NCBI GenBank assembly: GCA_030674475.1
Contig: JAUSCZ010000004.1
Coordinates: 1-54,523, forward strand
Direction of reading: 5' to 3'
From: Candidatus Omnitrophota bacterium
Lineage (GTDB): Bacteria; Omnitrophota; Gorgyraeia; Gygaellales; UBA12090
DNA length: 54,523 nucleotides
The position numbers were made by a program, and so were the translations under genes. Shown here piece by piece: positions 1-7,974 of this stretch. Numbering within the stretch: the stretch's first letter is position 1; the number at the start of each line of letters is the position of its first letter. The notes beneath the pieces are model-generated. The model had not been told where the DNA came from. It was given only the letters and a program-made list of their open reading frames with translations, and did not search any database.

Positions 1-521
1 GTGCCGAAGAGCTCTCCGGCTCTCTGGTAGAGCTTATTCCAGTATTCCTTGCCTTGGGGGGTCTGGGGTGAAGTGAATAGGGCGGTGTCTTGTTTGAGCT
101 TAAGGTCAGCTTCTAACATTACCTTGCCTAAGTCGGTTTTAGCTAATTCTTCATCTATTATCTGGTCTTGGGAGTCCGGTCTTAAGTTTACCCAGAACTT
201 ATCATTAGGTAGGCTTAGGCCGATCTTGAAGTAGTCTAAGAGTATAGTGGCCTCTTGTTTAAAAATATCCACCCCTTCTACACCTCGTAGGTGTAGGGAT
301 GGTTCTTGATAGTCTCCCTTGTCTAAGAGTATCTTGAAGTCATTGGTTTGAGGTTGGTAGGAGAAGTATCTTAAGCTGACGGGGCGAAATCGGTCTGAGA
401 CTGTTAGATTAGGGCCCTGGTTGAGATAGCCGGAGAGGTTAAGGGTAGCGGTGTAGGCAAAGACGGTTTGCTGGAGAAGGAAGCTTAAGGTTAGGGTTAG
501 AGAGATAAGTTTTTTAAACAT
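1..521 (-). CDS. N-terminal part (173 codons visible) of a third polyprotein paralog; continues beyond the left window edge
   Basis: Reverse translation from ATG at 521 gives MFKKLISLTLTLSFLLQQTVFAYTATLNLSGYLNQGPN..., ending ...YWNKLYQRAGELFG at the edge; near-identical to the N-termini of the 2025 aa and 2630 aa ORFs. SD AGGAGGT is just upstream. Not listed in the ORF track because it runs off the window. Confidence 0.9.
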   Translation of the reverse strand, partial: MFKKLISLTLTLSFLLQQTVFAYTATLNLSGYLNQGPNLTVSDRFRPVSLRYFSYQPQTNDFKILLDKGDYQEPSLHLRGVEGVDIFKQEATILLDYFKIGLSLPNDKFWVNLRPDSQDQIIDEELAKTDLGKVMLEADLKLKQDTALFTSPQTPQGKEYWNKLYQRAGELFG

Positions 522-607
522 TTGGGTTACCTCCTGCTTGCCCCGCTGGAAGCGGGATTTGTTTGGTTAGACAAAAAATCATTACTGTCCAAGTTAGCCA
601 TTACACC

Positions 608-680
608 GTCATTCCCGCAATCTTTTAGCTGGAATCCACGACGACAAAATAGTCTGGATACCCGCTTTCGCGGGTATGAC
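608..680. repeat. REP-like imperfect palindrome (GTCATTCCCGC ... GCGGGTATGAC)
   Basis: Terminal inverted repeats; same family as elements at 22191-22296 and 52905-52991. Confidence 0.75.
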
Positions 681-825
681 AACTTTGGAATCTCAAAATG
701 GTTTTGTCGTCGTTATTCATTGACTAATTTGGTCACAAGTGAAAAAAAATTATAAGTTAATTAGAGAAAAAATGATTAGATTTTTCTCCCCTAATAACAC
801 ATTTCTTGAAATATAGAAAAGTTTC

Positions 826-854
826 TTGACAGACTAATCTGTATATGGTATTCT
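826..854 (+). promoter_or_regulatory. sigma70-type promoter of the antitoxin/PIN toxin pair
   Basis: TTGACA (826-831), 17 nt spacer, TATTCT (849-854), followed by GAGGTGAT SD and ATG at 874. Confidence 0.7.
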
Positions 855-873
855 TTAATTGAGGTGATAATCC

Positions 874-1113
874 ATGCAAAAAAAAGTCGGAACTATTTTA
901 GATGAAAACCTTCTAAAAATGGCTAAACAAAAGGCCCTGGCCCAGCATACCAGTTTAAGCCATCTCTTCACCGAAGCGCTTTCCAGGTATCTCCAGGAAA
1001 AACCCGAATCTTCCCTTTCTTTTTCTACCATAGAGGCCAGTTTTGGGGCCTTAAAAATCTCGAAACCTGACTTAAAATCCGTATTAAAAGAAGACCTTTA
1101 TGAAACTAACTGA
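874..1113 (+). CDS. small antitoxin-like protein, upstream partner of a PIN toxin
   Basis: 79 aa, MQKKVGTILDENLLKMAKQKALAQHTSLSHLFTEALSRYL; overlaps the PIN ORF by 14 nt. Confidence 0.7.
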   Translation: MQKKVGTILDENLLKMAKQKALAQHTSLSHLFTEALSRYLQEKPESSLSFSTIEASFGALKISKPDLKSVLKEDLYETN

Positions 1114-1603
1114 GCTACCGGAAGGTGAAACTGTCTTTATAGACGCGAATATATTCATTTATCACTTCGCCGGCGCTTCTGAAGAATGTAAAGAATTCCT
1201 GAAAAACTGCGCCCAAAAGAGAGTTACTGCTTTTACTGCTACAACTGTGCTGATGGAGGTATGTCATCGTCTGATGGCCATAGAAGCGGTGAAATTAACC
1301 TTGGTGAAACCGCGACAACCCTCTTCTTATCTTCAGAAAAATCCCAACCTGGTGAAAAAATTATCCGTATATTACGCTCAGATTACCAATATCCTTAGTT
1401 GGAACATCCAGATAATTCCTCCGCCAGCGGATATTCTAATCAAAAGTCAGATTTATCGCCAACGTTTCGGGATGCTTACCAATGATTCGCTCATTCCGGT
1501 TTATATGGAAGAGGCCAATACCATCAATCTGGCCAGCGCGGATAAACTTTTTCTGACCCTCCCCACTCTTCGCCTCTACTCACCCTCTGATATACAGATT
1601 TAA
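1100..1603 (+). CDS. PIN-domain ribonuclease toxin (VapC-like)
   Basis: VFIDANIFIYHF N-terminus, TNDSLIPVYMEEANTINLASADK C-terminal acidic motif. Confidence 0.8.
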   Translation: MKLTELPEGETVFIDANIFIYHFAGASEECKEFLKNCAQKRVTAFTATTVLMEVCHRLMAIEAVKLTLVKPRQPSSYLQKNPNLVKKLSVYYAQITNILSWNIQIIPPPADILIKSQIYRQRFGMLTNDSLIPVYMEEANTINLASADKLFLTLPTLRLYSPSDIQI

Positions 1604-1652
1604 GAGAGATAAGATTTATTTTCTCTTTAACAACCTTCAAAACCCCACCCCG

Positions 1653-1721
1653 CCTCCCCTTGTTAAGGGGAGGATTTATTCCCCACCCGCCTTATTTAAT
1701 CCCCTCCTTTACAAGGAGGGG
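1653..1721. repeat. two adjacent palindromes between convergent genes (possible bidirectional terminator)
   Basis: CCTCCCCTTGTTAAGGGGAGG (1653-1673) and CCCCTCCTTTACAAGGAGGGG (1701-1721). Confidence 0.7.
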
Positions 1722-1798
1722 TAGGGGAGGTAAGGGGAAGATTTTATATCCCCGGCAACAGGTAAATGTCTTATGTTTTTCTCGCACCCGTCATATTT

Positions 1799-4700
1799 TT
1801 AATTCAAGCTGTATGCACTCTGCCCACTCGCCGCTAATCTGCCCTCTTTTAAAACATACCCCCGGGTATCGGCAATGACCAAGACCTCTTTGTAGCCATT
1901 TGGGGTTTCCTTGGCCTCTAACTGTTGCTGTTCAAAGACATCTAAGAGGCAGAGTTTGAGACCGTCTATCTCCCTGCCGGTCCTTTGCCGGGCAAAGCAG
2001 ACGGCTAAGTATTCTTTTAATCTCTCATCGGAAGGGGCTATTCCGGAGCTGGCCATCTTCTGGATAGCGGCTAATTCCGTATCCAGGTCAAAAGACTCTA
2101 TCTCGGCCTTGCTTAAGGCCGGGAGGCTGAAGTCCAAGCTTGAGGAAGCAAAACTTCCCTGGGGCTGGATGAGCATATTCATCTGCCGGAAGTCAATACC
2201 GCCGGGAGCCTTAGCTTGTATCAAGTCCGGACTTACCTGGGCTTCATTAACCATCGCGCTGGAGGCTTTTCCTTCAGCTTCGGCAATAGCGTTTATTATT
2301 TTATCGTCAAAATGTCTCAACATTTTAGCGGCTTCTGGACGCTTCAAGATATAGTTTTTTATATCCTGTGCCGTTGCTCCATTTCCAAATTGAATTATAA
2401 CTTTAGTAAAAATATCCCCATTCCGTCTTTCCCACCTTGCGTCCATTTGTATTTCCCTGCCCAGTTCAGGCTTATTTTCTAAAGAAAGAAGGTAATTACC
2501 AGCTTGTATTTTCTCTAAAGCCTTCGTGAGCTTATGTATAGTCAAAGGGGCGGGTTCCTTAAGTTGAGCCTGGGCCGCGGCCAGCCAGGCGCCTAAAATG
2601 CGGTATGGCGACATACTTACATAATCCAACCCTGCTTTGTGAAAAAACTCAATGGAATCCGGGTTTCCTCCGTGCTCACCGCAAACCCCAGTTTTTAAAT
2701 CCGGTTTTACCCTTCTTCCGTCATTTACCGCCATCGTAACCAACTTCCCTACCCCTTTTTGATCCAGTTTTTCAAAAGGGTCCGCGGGGTAAATCCCCAA
2801 TTCCCTGTATAAGGCGATAATCTTCGCGGTATCATCCCGGCTAAGACCTAACGTCATCTGGGTCAAATCATTAGTGCCGAAGGAGAAAAATTCGGCTTCC
2901 TCCGCAATCTCACCGGCAGTAAGGGCCGCCCGCGGCACTTCAATCATTGTGCCTATTTTATAAGTAAAGCTAACTCCTTTTTCCTTTATTACTTCTTTAA
3001 TGGTCTCATCTACTATTGTCTTTTGATGAACAAACTCTGCCTTGGTGCCGATCAAGGGAATCATTATTTCCACATTAACTTTCTTCCCTCCCTGAATCAC
3101 GGTAACTGCCGCCTCGGCAATGGCCCGCGCCTGCATTTTAGTAATCTCCGGCATGAGTATTCCCAAACGCGCTCCCCTGGTTCCTAACATAGGATTCTGT
3201 TCATGGAGCTCATCAATCCGTTTTAAAACCTTCATTTTTTCATTAAGCTCCTCTATCAGTTTGCTATTGGTGCCGCCGGCATCGCTTAACTGCTTGCTTA
3301 ACTGAAGCATTTCTTCTTGCAATTTATCCTTTTTAGCTAAGAATTCATGCAATGGTGGATCTAAGGTGCGGATGGTTACCGGAAGTCCATCCATTGTCTC
3401 AAAGAGCGCGGTAAAATCCTTTATCTGCATTGGAAGGAGTTTATTTAAAGCACCCTGTATCTTTTCCTTGTCACCCAGATTAAGAATCATATCCCGCATT
3501 TCCGGTAAACGGTCTGGGGCAAAAAACATATGCTCGGTCCTGGTTAAACCAATTCCCTCTGCCCCTAATTCTTTAGCAAGCTCGGCATCCTCGGGAGTAT
3601 CCCCATTGGCCCGCACCCTTAAATTGCTGACCTCCTTAGCCCAGGATATATACTCTTTTACTTCCGGGCTAATAGTGGTGGGCTGGACAATTTCTTTCTC
3701 TCCCTCAATAAGCCTACCTCCTTTATCCACAGAAACACTCACGGTAACCCAATCCCCCTTGCGCAATGTCGCGATAACCTCTCCTTTTTCATTCCTAACA
3801 TAGGCAACTGAGTTCTTTTCATCAACGGTAATCTGTTCCGCTCCCACCATAACAACCTTGCCCATACCCCGGCCAACTACCGCGGCGTGAGAGGTCATTC
3901 CTCCTTTGGCGGTTACTATTGCCCGGGCTTTACGCATTCCCTCAACATCATCCGGGCTGGTTTCCTGCCTCAAAAGAACGGTTTTCTTAAAATCACTTAC
4001 CTCTTTGGCATTAAAAACAATCTGCCCGGCTCCTGCCCCAGGCCCGGCAGGAAGGCCTACAGCTAAGATATCTTTCGAACTAAGTTTGGCTTCTTCCTCA
4101 GGCGATAAATAAGGAAATAAAACTTCATCAAGATCTTCCGGCTTAATCCGCCATAAGGCTTCTTTCTTAGTGATTATTCCTTCTTTTACCAAGTCTACGG
4201 CTATTTTAACCGCGGCCGTAGCCGTGCGTTTTCCCGCCCTGGCCTGCAAAAGATACAAAATCCCGTCTTCAATAGTAAATTCATAATCCAGCATATCTTT
4301 ATAATACTTTTCTAACTGCGTGGTAATATCAATAAGCTGTTCATAAATCCCCGCCAACTCGGGATGGTCCTTTAATTTCGCTAACTTTTCCGGGGTGCGG
4401 ATACCGGCTACCACATCCTCACCCTGGGCATTGATCAGAAATTCACCGAAAGATATGTTCTCTCCCGTGCTGGGATTGCGGGTAAAACCAACTCCGGTGC
4501 CGGATTTATCATTAATATTGCCGAAAACCATAGCCTGCACCGTTACCGCTGTCCCTAAATCATGGGGAATGTTTTCGGCGTTTCGGTAAGCAATGGCGCG
4601 CTCGTTATTCCAGGACTCAAATACCCCACCAATCGCCAGAGCAAGCTGTTCCCGGACATCCTGAGGCATTTCCCGGCCTGATTTCTTTATAACCTCTTTA

Positions 4701-7700
4701 TATTCAGCTACCAATTCTTTCAGGGCCTCAACCGTTAAATCTTTGTCTTCCGCAACCTTATACTGTGCTTTCTTTTTATCGAGGACTTCCCCGAATTCTT
4801 TTTTATTAATGCCAAATACGGTAGAGCCAAACATCTGGATAAACCGGCGGTAACTATCCCAGGCAAATCTGGGATTATTGGTCCTCTTGGCTAAAATTTC
4901 AACGGTCTTATCATTTGACCCCACATTGAGAACAGTATCCATCATTCCCGGCATTGAAAATTTAGCTCCGGAACGAACCGAAACAAATAAAGGCATCTCC
5001 TCCTCATCTCCAAATTTTCTTTTCAGACTTTCCTCTATCTTTTTTAGATTCTCATCCACTAAAGCCTGTAATTGCGGCGGCCATTGTTTATTGTTTTTAT
5101 AATAATATTTACAGGCCTCGGTGGTAATGGTAAAACCCGGCGGAACCCGAACTCCGCCGTAGGTCATACGCGTCATACTGTGCACACTCTCGCCTTTTCC
5201 GCCTAAAACCTCTTTACGCCCAGGCAAGCTCAACCCAAAAAGATCCTCGGCTTCGGTTTTATTGTTTCCAAAGAAATACACAAGTTTTTCTACCGCGCTG
5301 CTGGTGGTTTCTTCTTGCGTTATCGCGCTGGCGGCGGCCGCGGTTTTTTCATTCTCTACCATTCTTTCATACTTAACCCTGCGCACCAGAGCCCTATCTG
5401 CATATTCACCGCCGGGGCCAAAATCATAGGCCGGCTGGGGATCTCCGGTTTTTAAGCCAAAGGCCTTTACCGCGTAGGCTAAATCAGCGATAGTGGTATC
5501 TAAGGTTTCCCCGGAACGATGTGAAACAATACACACAAAACCCGCTTTTTTGGCCCTTTTAATTACCTCTAAAGTTCCGCTCATTGAGCCGTTTTGATTA
5601 ACTTTTATCAAAATAGCCTTGGCCGCTTTTTTCTCTATGCCTTTTTCTAAGCGCTCTAATTGGGTAACAAAGTTATCATCGCCAATGGTCACTACGCCAA
5701 ATTCTTCCATTGCCTTGGTAAGTTTTGTCCAACCGTCCCAATCGTTTTCAGCTAAGCCGTCTTCAATGGAAATTATTTTCCCCGGGTATTTACGGGCTAA
5801 ATTCACATAGTAATTTATCATTTTATCGGAAGAAAGCATCTTACCTTGAAACTTATACTTCCCTGATTCTTTATTGTAAAAAGATGTCGCGGCAGTATCC
5901 AGGGCTAACTTAACATCAACTCCTGGCTTATAGCCCGCTCTTTCAATTGCTTTAAACACATATTCTATTGCTTCGTCGCTGCTACCGAGCCCTTTAACCG
6001 AAAAGCCGGCTTCGTCAGCGCGGGTAATTTTATCTAGGGCGAATTTCTCTAATAATATCTGTTTTAAATTAAAATCAATCTTATCCCCCATCTCTAAGGC
6101 TTCTTTCTGGCTTTTTGCTCCAACCGGAACAATCATAATTTCCTGAATAGCAATACGGTGAACGTTAAGTTCTTCTTCTTCGTCTTCTTTAGCCAGTTTT
6201 TTCTTTAAAGCATGAAAACCGCCGTTATAAATATTCATATACGGAAAGACAATATTAGGATTATCAAACACCGCCTCCGGCTCAAATTCTCGTATATATT
6301 GCCATAACTCCATATTGTGCAGTTTTGCCGCCAATACCCACAACGCCCTTGATACCGGCACAACCGCGTCGGCGCCCAGCAAAGCATAATTTTTTCCGGC
6401 CTTTTTGATTATCTCTTCTTCTATGGCCAGCAAATCCGCGTGCTTTCTTAAATCCCGGCCTTGCTTTATTTCTTCTAAAATCAAAGGGGTAATTATATCC
6501 TTTATATTTTTAATAGCGGCCTTTGCGCCGACAGTCCTGGCTTCATCTTCACCCTTTGAAGCCCCCGCGGGAACATCGCCCCGGGCCTTCACACCGTTAA
6601 TTTCCAAGGTTACTGCTACGGTCTCTTTGCCGCGGGAATCAAAAGCTATTTCGGGTTCAACCGTTATCGCCGAAGCCGCTATTTTTTGTTTTATTAATTC
6701 GTTGTTGTTCAAAAGAACTTTATCTCCGGGCATTATCGGCGAGCTGTTAATTTTTAATCCATTGTTTATCTGCTTCGGCATAAATTTTGCTATCCCCCCG
6801 CTCATATACCTGCGGATTACCTGTCCGGTAGGGGTGTAGATTGGTTCGGAGAGGTTGTATTCGCCTTCTTGGAATGATTTCTGGTAGGCATTGAAGTAGG
6901 TAATCTTGTCCCAGGCTTGTTTGGAGGTAAGGTTAGTTAAGTTGTGGGAGTTAATCAGCTTGATATAAGAGTCAGTCAGCGAACTATGCGCGCTAAAGGT
7001 CTCTTTAAACCAGCTGGCTAAGATCAGGGAGAAATAAACCTGCCTAAGATTAGCGTAGTCTTTGGAAGAGTTGACCTTTTGGGTGAGCTTGGGAAGAATC
7101 AGCTCTCGGATTAACTGGGTAGAGTATTGGTTGAGCTCTTTCATCCTGGGGTCTTTAAATTCATAGAGTTTTGAATTTTGGAATTTGGAATTTGTTTCGG
7201 ATTTCGGATTTCGGATTTCGGATTTTTCCAGATAGTCCTCTTCTAACATTACTTTGAGGTTAGCCTTGTAGATATAGGCTCCCTGGCTGGGGGTGGCCGA
7301 GCTGTCTGCGGATTCCCTGAGGATGATCTCACCCGGGACTATCCAGGGCCGGGTTAAGGTGGGGATAGTGATGTTTTCAGTGCCGAAGAGCTCTCCGGCT
7401 CTTTGGTAGAGCTTATTCCAGTATTCCTTGCCTTGGGGGGTTTGGGGTGAAGTGAATAGAGCGGTATCTTGTTTAAGCTTAAGGTCAGCTTCTAACATCA
7501 CCTTGCCTAAGTCGGTTTTAGCTAATTCCTCATCTATTATCTGGTCTTGGGAGTCTGGCCTTAAGTTAACCCAGAACTTATCGTTAGGTAAGCTTAGGCC
7601 GATCTTAAAGTAGTCTAAGAGGACACTGGCTGAACTTTTTAAATTGGTATCTGTTATATCTTTGCTATCTCCCTTGTCTAAGAGGATCTTGAAGTCATTG

Positions 7701-7876
7701 GTTAGGGACTGATAGGAGAAGTATCTTAAGCTGACCGGGCGGAAGCGGTCTGAGACTATGAGAGCAGGGCCCTGGTTGAGATAATTAGAAAGGTTGAGGC
7801 TGGCGGTGTAGGCAAAGACGGTTTGCTGGAGTCCGAAGCTTAGGGATAGGGCTAAAGAGATGATTCGTTTAAACAT
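1799..7876 (-). CDS. Giant fusion/polyprotein P1: signal peptide + N-module + enolase + pyruvate phosphate dikinase + C-module (2025 aa)
   Basis: Single uninterrupted ORF with SD AGGAGG. Enolase motifs SIEDGLAENDWDGW, TIGDDNFVTQ, LIKVNQNGSMSGTLE, SHRSGETLDTTIADLAYAVKA. PPDK motifs GGKGESVHSMTR, GGMTSHAAVVGRGMGK, GTRGARLGI, TGVCGEHGGNPDSIEFF. Confidence 0.93.
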   Translation of the reverse strand: MFKRIISLALSLSFGLQQTVFAYTASLNLSNYLNQGPALIVSDRFRPVSLRYFSYQSLTNDFKILLDKGDSKDITDTNLKSSASVLLDYFKIGLSLPNDKFWVNLRPDSQDQIIDEELAKTDLGKVMLEADLKLKQDTALFTSPQTPQGKEYWNKLYQRAGELFGTENITIPTLTRPWIVPGEIILRESADSSATPSQGAYIYKANLKVMLEEDYLEKSEIRNPKSETNSKFQNSKLYEFKDPRMKELNQYSTQLIRELILPKLTQKVNSSKDYANLRQVYFSLILASWFKETFSAHSSLTDSYIKLINSHNLTNLTSKQAWDKITYFNAYQKSFQEGEYNLSEPIYTPTGQVIRRYMSGGIAKFMPKQINNGLKINSSPIMPGDKVLLNNNELIKQKIAASAITVEPEIAFDSRGKETVAVTLEINGVKARGDVPAGASKGEDEARTVGAKAAIKNIKDIITPLILEEIKQGRDLRKHADLLAIEEEIIKKAGKNYALLGADAVVPVSRALWVLAAKLHNMELWQYIREFEPEAVFDNPNIVFPYMNIYNGGFHALKKKLAKEDEEEELNVHRIAIQEIMIVPVGAKSQKEALEMGDKIDFNLKQILLEKFALDKITRADEAGFSVKGLGSSDEAIEYVFKAIERAGYKPGVDVKLALDTAATSFYNKESGKYKFQGKMLSSDKMINYYVNLARKYPGKIISIEDGLAENDWDGWTKLTKAMEEFGVVTIGDDNFVTQLERLEKGIEKKAAKAILIKVNQNGSMSGTLEVIKRAKKAGFVCIVSHRSGETLDTTIADLAYAVKAFGLKTGDPQPAYDFGPGGEYADRALVRRVKYERMVENEKTAAAASAITQEETTSSAVEKLVYFFGNNKTEAEDLFGLSLPGRKEVLGGKGESVHSMTRMTYGGVRVPPGFTITTEACKYYYKNNKQWPPQLQALVDENLKKIEESLKRKFGDEEEMPLFVSVRSGAKFSMPGMMDTVLNVGSNDKTVEILAKRTNNPRFAWDSYRRFIQMFGSTVFGINKKEFGEVLDKKKAQYKVAEDKDLTVEALKELVAEYKEVIKKSGREMPQDVREQLALAIGGVFESWNNERAIAYRNAENIPHDLGTAVTVQAMVFGNINDKSGTGVGFTRNPSTGENISFGEFLINAQGEDVVAGIRTPEKLAKLKDHPELAGIYEQLIDITTQLEKYYKDMLDYEFTIEDGILYLLQARAGKRTATAAVKIAVDLVKEGIITKKEALWRIKPEDLDEVLFPYLSPEEEAKLSSKDILAVGLPAGPGAGAGQIVFNAKEVSDFKKTVLLRQETSPDDVEGMRKARAIVTAKGGMTSHAAVVGRGMGKVVMVGAEQITVDEKNSVAYVRNEKGEVIATLRKGDWVTVSVSVDKGGRLIEGEKEIVQPTTISPEVKEYISWAKEVSNLRVRANGDTPEDAELAKELGAEGIGLTRTEHMFFAPDRLPEMRDMILNLGDKEKIQGALNKLLPMQIKDFTALFETMDGLPVTIRTLDPPLHEFLAKKDKLQEEMLQLSKQLSDAGGTNSKLIEELNEKMKVLKRIDELHEQNPMLGTRGARLGILMPEITKMQARAIAEAAVTVIQGGKKVNVEIMIPLIGTKAEFVHQKTIVDETIKEVIKEKGVSFTYKIGTMIEVPRAALTAGEIAEEAEFFSFGTNDLTQMTLGLSRDDTAKIIALYRELGIYPADPFEKLDQKGVGKLVTMAVNDGRRVKPDLKTGVCGEHGGNPDSIEFFHKAGLDYVSMSPYRILGAWLAAAQAQLKEPAPLTIHKLTKALEKIQAGNYLLSLENKPELGREIQMDARWERRNGDIFTKVIIQFGNGATAQDIKNYILKRPEAAKMLRHFDDKIINAIAEAEGKASSAMVNEAQVSPDLIQAKAPGGIDFRQMNMLIQPQGSFASSSLDFSLPALSKAEIESFDLDTELAAIQKMASSGIAPSDERLKEYLAVCFARQRTGREIDGLKLCLLDVFEQQQLEAKETPNGYKEVLVIADTRGYVLKEGRLAASGQSAYSLN
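1838..2203 (-). other. P1 C-terminal module shared with P2
   Basis: GGIDFRQMNMLIQPQGSFASSSLDFSLPALSKAEIESFDLDTELAAIQKM...YKEVLVIADTRGYVLKEGR. Confidence 0.85.
2561..5290 (-). other. P1 pyruvate phosphate dikinase domain (approx. aa 863-1772)
   Basis: Catalytic His in GGMTSHAAVV and catalytic Cys in GVCGEHGG retained. Confidence 0.92.
5342..6664 (-). other. P1 enolase domain (approx. aa 405-845)
   Basis: Enolase signature motifs; NGGFHA and ADEAGF in place of canonical NGGAHA and GDEGGF. Confidence 0.9.
6710..7876 (-). other. P1 N-terminal module (signal peptide plus conserved approx. 390 aa domain)
   Basis: MFKRIISLALSLSFGLQQTVFAYTA signal-peptide-like; the remainder is collinear and nearly identical with the P2 N-module. 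Confidence 0.85.
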
Positions 7877-7974
7877 TTATATTTCCTCCTAATAGTTTGG
7901 TTGATTAGTTGGTTAGGATGAAACTAAGTTATCTCAGCCAACGTTTTTAACTCATCGCTTATAATTTCTTTTAT

